Assembly: GCA_963797605.1 (NCBI GenBank) | Contig: CAWCPX010000009.1 | Coordinates: 248,001 to 312,000, forward strand | Length of the DNA: 64,000 nt | Reading direction: 5' to 3' | DNA from: DASQPR01 sp963797605 | GTDB taxonomy: Bacteria; Actinomycetota; Actinomycetes; Mycobacteriales; Micromonosporaceae | Shown: positions 45,815-54,343 of the stretch, one piece after another | Layout of the letters: each line of letters begins with the position of its first letter | How positions within the stretch are numbered: position 1 is the first letter of the stretch | Translations under genes and position numbers: made by a program | Notes under the pieces: generated by a model | What the model saw: only the letters and a program-made list of their open reading frames with translations | The model's database searches: none | What the model was told of the DNA's origin: nothing

Positions 45815-47013
45815 CCGATGGTTCGTCCGTGTCCGCGGTGCCCGCTCGGGAGCCCGGCACGGGCGGACCAGGTTCCACCTCGTTTCCCGAACGCCCGGTC
45901 ATTAGCACTCCCGAGGCGCTGCAACCCGCCAGTCAGGTGGCGGCGCGGAAGCGGCGGACGGCCCGGCAACCGCGCCTGGGCTTCGCCGGCCTCCTGCTCG
46001 TCGTGCCGATCGCCATCCTGTTCGCGTTCGGGGCCGGCAGCGCCGAACGTTCGCTGCTCGTGCTGGGCCCGATCATCACCTTCGCGCTGCCACCGGTGGC
46101 GATGGTGGCCTTCTGGTGGGACGACTGGCCGGGCACACTACTGCGCCCCGCCTGGTGGTCGGGCTGGTTCGACACCGCGTTCGTCGCTGTCGTCGCGATT
46201 GGGCTCACCATCGCCGGCCAGGCGATCGTCGGCCGTGCGGATCTGGCCGGCGTTTTCGAGCCGGCTCCTGGGATCGGCCACGCCGCGACCTTTCCGGCCG
46301 TGCTGCCGCTGGCCGGTGCCGCTTTCACCGCGATCCTCCAGCTCACGCTCGTCAACGAAGGGTGGCCGCTGCGCAGGTTGCCGCGCATTCCGGGTGGTCT
46401 GATCGCGCTCGCTGTGTCGTGGGGTGTCGCGATCGCGATCTACTACCTGGTGGTCGACGCCCATCCGGCTCCCGGATCCGGGCTGACGCCGCGGCACGGC
46501 ATCTGGACCGGTGGCGAACTCGGCGCGCTGCTGACCTTGATCGCGGTGTGGCAGGTGTGGTTCTACGTGACCTGGCGCGGGTGGCCCTTCGCGGGCATTC
46601 GCGCTCGATGGCTTCGGCTCGTCGCCGCGAACGTCGTCACGATCGGCGGGGGCTGGCTGACCTTCGCGGTGATCCGTGCGGCTACCGACTTCGAACCCGC
46701 GGTCATCACCGCCGCGGCCGGGTCTCTGATCGCCGCCGGCCTGGTCGTGTCGATGCTGTTCGAGGACGCCGTGCGGCCACACCTGTCGCCCGCATGGGAC
46801 CGGGTCGTGTCGGTGACCGTCATCGTCGCGCTGGCCGCCGCACTGTACGCGGGCCTGACGGCCTACGCCGACACCCTCACGTGGACGCGGGGTACGCCCG
46901 CGGAATGGGTGGCCCACGCGGCCCTGAACTCGCTGGCCGTCTCGGTGATCCTGCACGTGGCGATCGGACGCCGCTGGCCGTTCGCGGCTCAATCCGTGAC
47001 TGGCGAAGCTTGA
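45811..47013 (+). CDS. multi-pass membrane protein coupled to the aldehyde oxidoreductase
   Basis: 400 residues from ATG 45811, whose ATG overlaps the TGA of the molybdenum subunit. After a cytoplasmic leader of about 60 residues come roughly ten hydrophobic segments, including LLLVVPIAILFAFG, LLTLIAVWQVWFYVTWRGWPF and NVVTIGGGWLTFAVIRAA. No transporter signature or haem ligand pair stands out. The tight coupling suggests it serves the oxidoreductase, perhaps as substrate permease or membrane electron acceptor, but that is inference. I do not recognise the family. Confidence 0.75.
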   Translation: MTDGSSVSAVPAREPGTGGPGSTSFPERPVISTPEALQPASQVAARKRRTARQPRLGFAGLLLVVPIAILFAFGAGSAERSLLVLGPIITFALPPVAMVAFWWDDWPGTLLRPAWWSGWFDTAFVAVVAIGLTIAGQAIVGRADLAGVFEPAPGIGHAATFPAVLPLAGAAFTAILQLTLVNEGWPLRRLPRIPGGLIALAVSWGVAIAIYYLVVDAHPAPGSGLTPRHGIWTGGELGALLTLIAVWQVWFYVTWRGWPFAGIRARWLRLVAANVVTIGGGWLTFAVIRAATDFEPAVITAAAGSLIAAGLVVSMLFEDAVRPHLSPAWDRVVSVTVIVALAAALYAGLTAYADTLTWTRGTPAEWVAHAALNSLAVSVILHVAIGRRWPFAAQSVTGEA

Positions 47014-47044
47014 ATGGTTGTCATAAAGCAGCGATCCTCTACGG

Positions 47045-47536
47045 ATGACGCCACGGGAGAGTTCCAGTCGTGAGACCAGTTCGATGCGTGCCGGTGACGG
47101 TGACCGCCACCAGGTCGTCGAGGTGCTGCGGGTGGCGCTCGACGAGGGCCGGTTGACGTTGTCGGAGTACGACGAGCGGGTCGCGACGGCCTATCACGCG
47201 ACGACGTATGCCGATCTGAACACGCTGCTGGAAGACCTGCCGAAGACGTCGCAGGCCGTGGTCTCGCTGCCGACGCCGACGGTCGCCGCGTGGATCGGGC
47301 CGCAGCCGAAGAAGAAGGCCAAGCGGCGCATTCCGTTGGCGCTGCAGATCCTCTGGACGATCTGGGGCAGCATCGTCGCGGTCAACGTCGTCGTGTGGAC
47401 GATCGTGACCGTGACGACCGGGTGGACCTATCCGTGGCCGCTGTGGGTGGCCGGGCCGACCGGGGTCGCGTTGCTCGGTGTGACGATCGGCGTCGACTGG
47501 ATCAAGCAGCAGCACCAGCACGACGACACGATGTGA
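47045..47536 (+). CDS. DUF1707 domain protein with 2TM region
   Basis: 163 residues; ATG 47084 (MRAGDGDRHQVVEVLRVAL) is the more family-like start, ATG 47045 the longer one. RAGDGDR...V.LRVALDEGRLTLSEYDERV is the DUF1707 (SHOCT-like) domain common in actinobacterial membrane proteins. Two hydrophobic helices follow (IPLALQILWTIWGSIVAVNVVVW and WPLWVAGPTGVALLGVTIGV). Probably membrane-bound and regulatory or structural. Convergent with the LuxR gene, two bases apart. Confidence 0.85.
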   Translation: MTPRESSSRETSSMRAGDGDRHQVVEVLRVALDEGRLTLSEYDERVATAYHATTYADLNTLLEDLPKTSQAVVSLPTPTVAAWIGPQPKKKAKRRIPLALQILWTIWGSIVAVNVVVWTIVTVTTGWTYPWPLWVAGPTGVALLGVTIGVDWIKQQHQHDDTM

Positions 47537-47537
47537 G

Positions 47538-48134
47538 TCACTCCGGGCGGCGTTGACGCAGGAAGACGATGACCGCTTCGCGCGTCGTGCGGACTCCAAG
47601 TTGACTACGGGCCTGTGCGATGCGCCGGTTCGCGGTGCGCAACGACAGGAATTCGGCGGCGGCCGCGGTCGCGATCGTCTCTCCGTTGGCGAGACGACCG
47701 AGGAGCGCGCGTTGTTCCGGGAGTAGGTTCGTGAGCACCTGACCCTCCGCTCCGGCGGTTTCACCCGCTGCGTGGTTGACGTGGTGGTGGTTGTTGCTGA
47801 CCGGTCGCATGAGGACATCGGCTGCGACCTCGCCCGCGTGTTCGGTGCGGTAGACGGGCCCGATGCCTTCGAGCGCCGCGATCAGTGCGCGCCCGGACGG
47901 GGACGCCGCGTCGGCGATGGCGACGAGTCCCACCCCGCGGGCGGCGGAGGCCGCTGCGGCCGCGGCGACGGACAGTGTCGTCACGCGGCCGTAGAGGACA
48001 AGGTGCATCGCCATCGGGCTGCCGGCGGGCGGCAGGCCGAAGCCGGCGCGCGGGTGCCAGCCGGTGCGGCTCAGGCGATGCAGGATCCGCGTCGCCTCCG
48101 CAGCTGTGCCGACCACGTACCGCGGAATCGTCAT
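47538..48134 (-). CDS. LuxR-type helix-turn-helix regulator
   Basis: 198 residues from ATG 48134, with GGAGGT eight bases upstream. The N-terminal 130 residues form an unrecognised sensor-like domain (FGLPPAGSPMAMHLVLYGRV, AIADAASPSGRALIAAL). The C-terminus LLPEQRALLGRLANGETIATAAAAEFLSLRTANRRIAQARSQ is a LuxR/GerE DNA-binding domain. Some typical residues are replaced, since LSLRTANRRI stands for LS..TV..H. No receiver domain or kinase partner is adjacent. Target unknown. Confidence 0.75.
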   Translation of the reverse strand: MTIPRYVVGTAAEATRILHRLSRTGWHPRAGFGLPPAGSPMAMHLVLYGRVTTLSVAAAAAASAARGVGLVAIADAASPSGRALIAALEGIGPVYRTEHAGEVAADVLMRPVSNNHHHVNHAAGETAGAEGQVLTNLLPEQRALLGRLANGETIATAAAAEFLSLRTANRRIAQARSQLGVRTTREAVIVFLRQRRPE

Positions 48135-48348
48135 CCGTGCACCTCCATGTGCCCGGTGGCCGTGTCGCGTGACGGACTGAAAGCGAACCGCTACGGTCGG
48201 TTCACCGGTCCCCGTCATTTGGCACAAACCTGTGGTGTCCACGGTCTCTCGCCGAATGGCGCCTGTAAAGCGGCGTCTCGGATGATTTCCATGTGGCCAC
48301 CTCGCGGCGGTGGCCGAGCCTACGGTGGGCTGGGGGCATACTCCCGGC

Positions 48349-49119
48349 GTGACCTTCACTCATCCGTATCTCGTCGGAGCCGGCCCGTTGGCGTTCGCCC
48401 ATAGGGGTGGCGCGTCGGCCGGTGACGAGAACACGTTGGCCGCATTCGCCCGGTCGGTCGCGCTGGGCTACCGCCATCTGGAGACGGACGTGCACGCGAC
48501 GTCCGACGGTGTGGTGGTCGTCTTCCATGACGCCAGCACCGCCCGGATCCTCGGCCGCCCCGGCCGCATCGTCGATCTGACCTGGGCAGACCTGTCCTCC
48601 GTCCGGGTCGGCGGCGCGCCGGTGGTGCCACGGCTCGATGAGCTTCTGGCCGCGTGGCCGGACCGGTTCTTCAACATCGACATGAAGGCGGACGCGGTCG
48701 TCGAGCCGGCCATCGAGGTGATCCGGAAGGCGGGGGTCCTCGATCGGGTGCTGTTGACGTCGTTCCGGGACCATCGGATCGCTCGGGCGCGGGCCGCGTT
48801 GGGGCCGGACCTCGCGACCGGTATCGGGGCGGGCGGCGTGACGCGGTTCTACCTGGCGTCGCGCACCGGGTTCGGGGGCCGGGCGGCCGTGGCCTGCGCG
48901 ACGGCCGTGCAGATGCCGATCGGGCGGGGCCGAGTGCGACTGGTCGACCGCCGGCTCGTCCGTTACGCGCACCGGCTCGGACTGGCGGTGCACGTCTGGA
49001 CGGTCGACGAGGCCGATGACATCCGGGGCTTACTTGACGTCGGCGTTGATGGCATCATGACCGATCAGATCGACGTGCTCCGGGACGTCTACACCGAGCG
49101 CGGCCTCTGGCCGGCCTGA
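48349..49119 (+). CDS. glycerophosphodiester phosphodiesterase
   Basis: 256 residues from GTG 48349; longer starts add only leader. FAHRGG with DENTLAAF, then LETDVHATSDGVVVVFHD, are the H-R-G, E-N-T and E-x-D...H-D catalytic and metal motifs of GDPD. NIDMKAD and the C-terminal VHVWTVDEADDIRGLLDVGVDGIMTD complete the TIM barrel. Hydrolyses glycerophosphodiesters to glycerol-3-phosphate and an alcohol, for phospholipid turnover or phosphate recovery. Sixteen bases before the MFS gene, probably one transcript. Confidence 0.9.
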   Translation: MTFTHPYLVGAGPLAFAHRGGASAGDENTLAAFARSVALGYRHLETDVHATSDGVVVVFHDASTARILGRPGRIVDLTWADLSSVRVGGAPVVPRLDELLAAWPDRFFNIDMKADAVVEPAIEVIRKAGVLDRVLLTSFRDHRIARARAALGPDLATGIGAGGVTRFYLASRTGFGGRAAVACATAVQMPIGRGRVRLVDRRLVRYAHRLGLAVHVWTVDEADDIRGLLDVGVDGIMTDQIDVLRDVYTERGLWPA

Positions 49120-49135
49120 GGAAGAAGCGGACGCC

Positions 49136-50509
49136 GTGGTAGCCGAGACCCGCACCGACGAACCGGATGCACCGGACGCACCGGAACTGCCCCAGAGCAC
49201 GAAGCGCGAACGTGTCGGCTGGTACTTCTACGACTGGGCCAACTCGGCGTTCGCGACGACGGTCGTCACCGTGTTCCTCGGGCCCTACCTGGGCGACGTG
49301 GCCGACAAGGCGGCGGACGCGCACGGGCGGGTGCACGTGCTCGGGGTGCCGATCGCGTCCGGGTCGGTGTTCGCCTACACGGTGTCGCTGTCGGTGATCC
49401 TGCAGGTGCTGGTCCTGCCGGTCGTGGGCGCGATCGCGGACCGGTCGTCGCACAAGAAGCAACTGCTCGCTCTTTTCGCGTACGTCGGTTCCGGGGCCAC
49501 GATGGCGTTCCTGTTCCTGACCGGCGGCCGGTTCCTGCTCGGGGCCGGGTTGTTCCTGCTGGCGAACGTGGCGCTGGGTGCGAGTTCGGTCGTCTACAAC
49601 TCGTTCCTGCCGCAGATCGCCGCGCCCGACGACCGCGACCGCGTCTCCACGATCGGCTGGGGCATCGGCTACATCGGCGGCGGGCTGTTGCTCCTGCTGA
49701 ACCTGGTGGCGCTGACGTTCGACGGCCCGCTCGGGCTCTCCGAGGGTGAGGTCGCGCGCTACAGCCTGGTGTCGGCGGGTGTGTGGTGGGCGGTGTTCAC
49801 GACGTTGCCGTTGCGGCGGCTGCGGAACCGGCCGGCGGTGGCGGGTGACGCGACCGGTTCGGTGCTGACCGACGGCTTCCGGCAGTTGGGGCACACGCTG
49901 CGACGGATGCGGGCGTTCCCGTTGACGATCGGGTTCCTGGCCGCGTACCTGATCTTCAACGACGGTATCCAGACGGTCATCACGATGGCGAGCGTCTACG
50001 CCGAGAAGGAGCTGCACCTCTCGCAGAACACGCGGGTGGAGACGATCCTGCTCGTGCAGTTCGTCGCCTTCGGCGGGGCGGTGTTGATGGGACGGATCGC
50101 GCGGCGGTTCGGCGCCAAACGCACGGTGCTTACGAGCTTGGTCGTATGGGTCGGCACGCTCGCCGTCGCGTACGTGTTGCCGGCGCATCAGCCGGTCGCG
50201 TTTATGCTGCTCGGAGCCGTGATCGGGCTCGTCCTCGGTGGCAGTCAGGCGCTGAGCCGGTCAATGTTCAGCCAGCTGATCCCGTCGGGTCAGGAAGCGG
50301 AGTACTTCGGCATCTACGAGATCGCGCAGGACGGCACGACATGGTTGGGGCCGCTGCTGTTCGGGCTCGCGTACCAGTGGACGGGCTCGTACCGCATCGC
50401 GATCGTGTCGTTGTTGATCTTCTTCGTGGTCGGTTTCATCGCGCTCGCGCTGGTGCCGATGCGGCGCGCGATCGTGGCCGCCGGTAACGAACCGCCGGCG
50501 ATGGTTTAG
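49136..50509 (+). CDS. UMF1/Atg22-like MFS transporter
   Basis: 457 residues, about twelve membrane segments. GWYFYDWANSAFATTVVTVFLGPYL is the signature of the UMF1 (Atg22-like) branch of the major facilitator superfamily, and GGSQALSRSMFSQLIPSGQEAEYFG is its second conserved block. GAIADRSSHKK matches the MFS loop 2-3 motif. Eukaryotic relatives export amino acids from vacuoles; bacterial substrates are not settled. Its TAG overlaps the convergent PPOX stop by four bases. Confidence 0.9.
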   Translation: MVAETRTDEPDAPDAPELPQSTKRERVGWYFYDWANSAFATTVVTVFLGPYLGDVADKAADAHGRVHVLGVPIASGSVFAYTVSLSVILQVLVLPVVGAIADRSSHKKQLLALFAYVGSGATMAFLFLTGGRFLLGAGLFLLANVALGASSVVYNSFLPQIAAPDDRDRVSTIGWGIGYIGGGLLLLLNLVALTFDGPLGLSEGEVARYSLVSAGVWWAVFTTLPLRRLRNRPAVAGDATGSVLTDGFRQLGHTLRRMRAFPLTIGFLAAYLIFNDGIQTVITMASVYAEKELHLSQNTRVETILLVQFVAFGGAVLMGRIARRFGAKRTVLTSLVVWVGTLAVAYVLPAHQPVAFMLLGAVIGLVLGGSQALSRSMFSQLIPSGQEAEYFGIYEIAQDGTTWLGPLLFGLAYQWTGSYRIAIVSLLIFFVVGFIALALVPMRRAIVAAGNEPPAMV

Positions 50510-50883
50510 ACGTTGTAAGTGATCACGCGGATCGGGTGCACGCGGATCATCTCGCCGGAGAAGCCGGGCACGCGGGCCGCCTGCTCGTCGAGGGCTTCGG
50601 CGGTGCCGCGGATCTCGACGAACCGCACCTGCCACGGCTGCGTGGAGACGATGTCGTCGACGACGAACGCGACGTGGGGGTTCGTGGCGAGGTTGCGGAA
50701 CTTGCGGCTGGCGCCCATGTTGTGGCCGCCGATGTCGATGGTGCCGAGGCCGGCGTTGTAGGTGAAGCCGACCGGGTTGTTCTGCGGGGCGCCCTGCGGG
50801 TCGACGGTCGCGAGTCGCCCGAGACGCTGCGACCTCAGGTATTCCACGACGGCGTCGGTGAACTCCGGGCTGGTCTGCGGCAT
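50506..50883 (-). CDS. PPOX-class F420-dependent oxidoreductase-like protein
   Basis: 125 residues from ATG 50883, with GAGGGAG upstream. LRSQRLGRLATVDPQGAPQNNPVGFTYNA, then GHNMGASRKFRNLATNPHVAFVVDD, VRFVEIRGTAEAL and IRVHPIRVITYN form the split-barrel fold of the F420/FMN-binding PPOX class, close to the Rv1155-like group. Members reduce small molecules with F420H2 or FMN. Supports an actinobacterial host that makes F420. Confidence 0.85.
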   Translation of the reverse strand: MPQTSPEFTDAVVEYLRSQRLGRLATVDPQGAPQNNPVGFTYNAGLGTIDIGGHNMGASRKFRNLATNPHVAFVVDDIVSTQPWQVRFVEIRGTAEALDEQAARVPGFSGEMIRVHPIRVITYNV

Positions 50884-50918
50884 GGTCGGCTCCCTCGTGA
50901 GTGACAACGCGATTGACC

Positions 50919-51875
50919 CTAGTCGTTTCCGAAGACCCGGGCGCGCTCCAGCACGCACAGCGCCTCCCCCGATTCGAGGGTTCTGAGCTGTCGGAAACCC
51001 GCCTTTTCGAGGGCGCGAATCGACGCGGTGTTGGTGGCCTCAGGATCGGCGACGACGAACCGCGTGGCCGGAAATCGCTGTAAGACGACGTCGCGAAGGT
51101 AACGCCAGATTGCTCGGGTGCCGATGCCGCGCCCGAGGAGCGCCGGGTCACCGATGGCGTGGTCGATGGCGACGGCGTCGCTGCCCCCATCCGTGGCGGG
51201 CGCAGCGACCTGCAGATAGTCGGGATCGGTGGCGAGCGGCAGGCACTGCATGAACCCGGCCGGCTGTCCGTCGACGAGCAACACGTCGACGCGGGTCGGG
51301 TGGGCACCGTCGATCCGGGGTCCGTATTTCGCTTCCGCGGCGGCGGCATCCGGCACGGCGTCGGCCCACCAACGTTTCACGTGCCGCGCGTTCTGCCAGG
51401 TCACCAGGTCTGTGAGACCGTCACGGGTCAACGGCCGAAAGTCAACGTCATGCGGTGGTACGGCCAGAGCCCGCCGCATCGCCTTGGCAACCGTGGATGG
51501 TCGCAGGCGCGTGACGGCGTCGGAAGGGCGTACCCAGGTGAATCGGTCGTGTTCTGGATCGATGAGGTTGATCTCGGTTTCCTGGGCGACATCAGCGGTG
51601 AAGATCGCCCAGCCGGCGGAGAGGTCGACCGGCATGATCTCGATGCCGGTCAGGCCGGCTTCCTCGGCGAGTTCGCGGAGGGCGCCGGTGAGGATCGGTT
51701 CGCCGGGGTGGCGGGCGCCGGCCGGTGGGGTCCACGCCCAGTCACCGGCGAAGTCGGGGCCATGGTGCGCGCGGTGGAGAAGCAGCACGTCGCCGTCAGT
51801 GCGCCGGACGATGACCGACGCGCCGCGCGGATGGTCGGTGGCGATCGGGAGCCCGTCCCACGTGGTGTCGGCCAT
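50919..51875 (-). CDS. Nudix hydrolase-GNAT acetyltransferase fusion
   Basis: 318 residues from ATG 51875. Residues about 15-150 are a Nudix domain with the full box (G-x5-E-x7-REL-x-EE-x-G-L). Residues about 155-318 are a GNAT of the AAC(6')/IucB kind: FRPLTRDGLTDLVTWQNARHVKRWW, then LLGRGIGTRAIWRYL and DPEATNTASIRALEKAGF. The pairing in one chain is unusual: one half cleaves nucleoside-diphosphate-linked compounds, the other acetylates an amine. An intact, undisrupted frame argues against accidental fusion. Substrates unknown. Confidence 0.85.
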   Translation of the reverse strand: MADTTWDGLPIATDHPRGASVIVRRTDGDVLLLHRAHHGPDFAGDWAWTPPAGARHPGEPILTGALRELAEEAGLTGIEIMPVDLSAGWAIFTADVAQETEINLIDPEHDRFTWVRPSDAVTRLRPSTVAKAMRRALAVPPHDVDFRPLTRDGLTDLVTWQNARHVKRWWADAVPDAAAAEAKYGPRIDGAHPTRVDVLLVDGQPAGFMQCLPLATDPDYLQVAAPATDGGSDAVAIDHAIGDPALLGRGIGTRAIWRYLRDVVLQRFPATRFVVADPEATNTASIRALEKAGFRQLRTLESGEALCVLERARVFGND

Positions 51876-52048
51876 GGTTTGTCTCCGTTCTCGCGTCGGT
51901 CGCCGGTTTGTGGAGGTGGTGTCGGTGACGATCGTGGAACCTAGCATCCCCTTCGGACGCTGGCGCGCAATGAACTCGAGATCGTGGACCGGCGGGCGTG
52001 CCGAGCGCGTGCAGGCTGAGTTCCTCGCTGATGACGGCTGAGCGCTGC

Positions 52049-52162
52049 GACACGCTTGCTCGACACGCCGGTGCGCTCGGATCTCGGACGTCACCGCTGT
52101 TTCGAGCCGGTCCCGGCAACGCTGACGTTGGAAAAGTGGCCGCCGGCGTGTCGCCACGCCGA
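52049..52162. repeat. 114-bp repeat element, copy 2
   Basis: Begins gacacgcttgctcgacacgc, identical to copy 1 (37207) in 19 of 20 bases, and ends ccggcgtgtcgccacgcc. CGACACGCCGG at the left is inverted at the right. The interior has diverged but the length is the same. It lies in the 340-bp gap between the Nudix-GNAT and recombinase genes, in which I see no gene. Confidence 0.65.
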
Positions 52163-52215
52163 TCGTGGCGACCGGTGCGGGGATGTCGTGTCCGGAAACT
52201 GCGGCCTTGCTCTGC

Positions 52216-53260
52216 TTACCGATCCGCAGCGGCCCCGGCACCCGACGAGACCGAGTCGACACCCGGCCCGGCGACCGGCGAGACCGAGTCGACACCCGGC
52301 CCGGCGACCGCGGCGGCGACCAGGTAGGACGGGTCGCGGTCGAGACTTTCCCGGGCCCGGTCGTAGCGCTGCGTGGTGCGCGGATCGGCGTGACCGAGCG
52401 CGTACTGGCGTTCTTCGAGCGTCGCGCCGCGTTCCCGGGCCAGGGTCGCCCACGCGTGCCGGAAACTGTGCGGCGTGATCTTGTCGGCCGCGGGGATGCC
52501 GGCCGCCCGGGCCGCCCGCCGCACGAACCGCGCCACGCCGTAGCGGTCGAGGCGTTCGCCGTCGGCGTCACGGAACAGCGGGCCGCTGGTGCGACCGTGG
52601 CACAGCGCGTCGAGTTGCGCGGCGAGGGCGGGCGGGATCGCGCGGGTCCGGGTCTTGCCGCCTTTCATGCGCAGGCGCACGGTGCGGTGGCCGCTGTCGT
52701 GCCCAAGGTCGCCGACATCGAGCGCGCAGACCTCCGAGACGCGGGCACCGATCGCGACCAGGAACCCGGCGAGCGCGCCCGCCAGCGGCTTGCCGAGCAC
52801 GATGTCGTTCTCGGCGGCCCGGAGCAGCGCGATCGTCTCGGCGGCGGTCATGCCGACGGTGGTCGAGTGGGTCGGATCGATGCGCGGGCGGCGTACGCGC
52901 AGCATCGGGTTCACGGTGGCGGCGCCGGCGTCCTGAAGGTAGCCGTACCAGCTGGAGAGGGCCGCCAGCCGGCGCGCGACCGTGGCGGGGGCCAGCGGCC
53001 GGTGGGTCCGCGGGATGCGGCAGGTTGGCGAGGTTCGCGGCGTACGCGTCGATGTGCGGGCGGCGTACGTCGAGCGGATCGAGGTCTCGCTGCGCGCACC
53101 AGGCCACGAACGCCTCCACGTCGCGGCGGTATGCGGCGCGGGTGTGCGCGGACTCGCGGAAGCTCCACAACCACGCCGCCGTGTGCGTGGCGAGCAGGTC
53201 ATGGGTGGCCAATTGCCGGGCGTCGCCGGCCCGCACGATCTCGCCGTCGACGACCGGCAT
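52216..53260 (-). CDS. tyrosine recombinase (XerC/D-like integrase), one frame break
   Basis: ATG 53260 (MPVVDGEIVRAG), with a SAM-like core-binding domain (HTRAAYRRDVEAFVAWC, PATVARRLAALSSWYGYL). The catalytic domain has GARVSEVCALDV (Arg), GGKTRTRAIPP (Lys), TPHSFRHAWATL (H-x-x-R), LGHADPRTTQRYDR (His and the Tyr nucleophile). One inserted wobble base (Pro cc[cg] near 53015) splits the frame; restored, about 347 residues. The C-terminus carries two 33-bp tandem repeats. It could resolve chromosome dimers or mobilise a local element. No attachment site or cargo is evident. Confidence 0.8.
52246..52311. repeat. 33-bp tandem repeat in the recombinase C-terminus
   Basis: Two nearly identical 33-bp units (52246-52278, 52279-52311) encode VAGPGVDSVS(P/S) twice, after the catalytic Tyr region. 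A low-complexity tail made by in-frame duplication. Confidence 0.85.
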
Positions 53261-53261
53261 G

Positions 53262-53717
53262 TCAGTAGGGCGGTTTCGCGCAGGCGAGCCAGGTCCCGTC
53301 CTGGTCGGCCATCACCAGCTGGAGGCTGTGCGCGGTGCCGCTGCTCTGGGTGATGCTGAGCGTCACGACCGCGCTGGACGCGCCGTTGACGGTGGTCACG
53401 TCGGTGGACTTGATGGTGTGACCCTTGATCGGGGGGCCCTGTTCGACCCCGTCGGCGAACTGCGCCTCGGGGTAACCCCGCTTCACTGTGGAGCACAGTT
53501 GCGTGTAGGCGTCGGCGACGTTTCCGAGCTCCAGCGAGCTGAGGAATTCGTTCGCGGCACGCTCGGGCGCCTTCTTGTTCTGTGAATCCCGATATTGGCT
53601 GTAGCCGACGAGGAGGCTGCAGCTGATGGCGATGATGGCCACGATGAGGATGAGTGAACGCACGATCCGGGGGTCGATCTTTCCCTTGGCCTTCGCCGCC
53701 TTGGCTTTGGCCATCAT
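53262..53717 (-). CDS. membrane-anchored DUF4878-like protein
   Basis: 151 residues. A Lys/Ala-rich cytoplasmic start (AKAKAAKAKGKID) precedes one helix (SLILIVAIIAISCSLLVGY). An extracytoplasmic domain follows (AANEFLSSLELGNVADAYTQLC, STDVTTVNGASSAVVTLSI, LQLVMADQDGTWLAC). The domain has the cone-shaped fold pattern of DUF4878/SnoaL-like lumazine-binding relatives seen on actinobacterial cell surfaces. Two Cys residues might pair. Its stop is one base before the recombinase ATG on the same strand. Function unknown. Confidence 0.7.
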   Translation of the reverse strand: MMAKAKAAKAKGKIDPRIVRSLILIVAIIAISCSLLVGYSQYRDSQNKKAPERAANEFLSSLELGNVADAYTQLCSTVKRGYPEAQFADGVEQGPPIKGHTIKSTDVTTVNGASSAVVTLSITQSSGTAHSLQLVMADQDGTWLACAKPPY

Positions 53718-53826
53718 GCGGGTCGCGTGCAGTCGCTCGTCATGGTCGCAAACGTTAGCAGGACTCGCACTGCCCGGAAACCGGAGAAATCCGCCGGCGA
53801 CCGTGCGCGGCCACCGGCGGATTCTC

Positions 53827-53892
53827 AGGTCAGCGTGCTTCGAGGATCGGCGGACTTCGAGGTCAGCGGGACTTGGAGGTCAGCGGACTTCG
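53827..53892. repeat. four 16-17-bp tandem repeats over a stop codon
   Basis: aggtcagcggacttcg-like units at 53827, 53843, 53860 and 53877. The last overlaps the end of the FKBP gene, so the codons for E-V-R and the stop are copied into the downstream gap. Confidence 0.85.
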
Positions 53893-54254
53893 AGCAGGTC
53901 GACGACGAAGATCAGGGTTTCGCCGGGCTTGATGGCACCGCCGGCGCCCCGGTCGCCGTAGCCGAGCTTGGCCGGGATCGTCAGCTGGCGACGGCCGCCG
54001 ACGCGCATGCCGGCGACGCCCTGGTCCCAGCCCTGGATGACCTGGCCGCCGCCGAGCGGGAAGGTGAACGGGGCCCCGCGGTTCCAAGACGCGTCGAATT
54101 CCTCGCCGGTGGAGTGCGCGACGCCGACATAGTGGACGACGACCTGGTGGCCGCGTGTCGCTTCGTCGCCGGTGCCGACGATGATGTCGTCGATCTGCAA
54201 TTCGGTCGGGGCCGGGCCCTCGGGAAAGTCGATGATCGGCTTGCTCTGAGTCAT
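53880..54254 (-). CDS. FKBP-type peptidyl-prolyl cis-trans isomerase
   Basis: 124 residues from ATG 54254. VHYVGVAHSTGEEFDASW, FPLGGGQVIQGWDQGVAGMRVGGRRQLTIP, LGYGDRGAGGAIKPGETLIFVVDLLEV is the full FKBP domain. The aromatic pocket residues Y, F, D, W and the final F are present. No signal peptide, so a cytoplasmic folding helper. Alone on its strand, divergent from the phosphoesterase gene. Confidence 0.95.
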   Translation of the reverse strand: MTQSKPIIDFPEGPAPTELQIDDIIVGTGDEATRGHQVVVHYVGVAHSTGEEFDASWNRGAPFTFPLGGGQVIQGWDQGVAGMRVGGRRQLTIPAKLGYGDRGAGGAIKPGETLIFVVDLLEVR

Positions 54255-54343
54255 GCCGACCATCCTAGTCAACGACGCCGACCCGGGGCCGCCGTGGCGC
54301 GCACGGCACATGATCACTTCGACCGATCTGGCAGAATCGGCAC

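Noticed and set aside
52049..52162. Attachment site of the adjacent tyrosine recombinase
   Set aside because: The related copy at 37207 is not in a tRNA or at an element edge, and nothing between the two copies looks like an integrated island.
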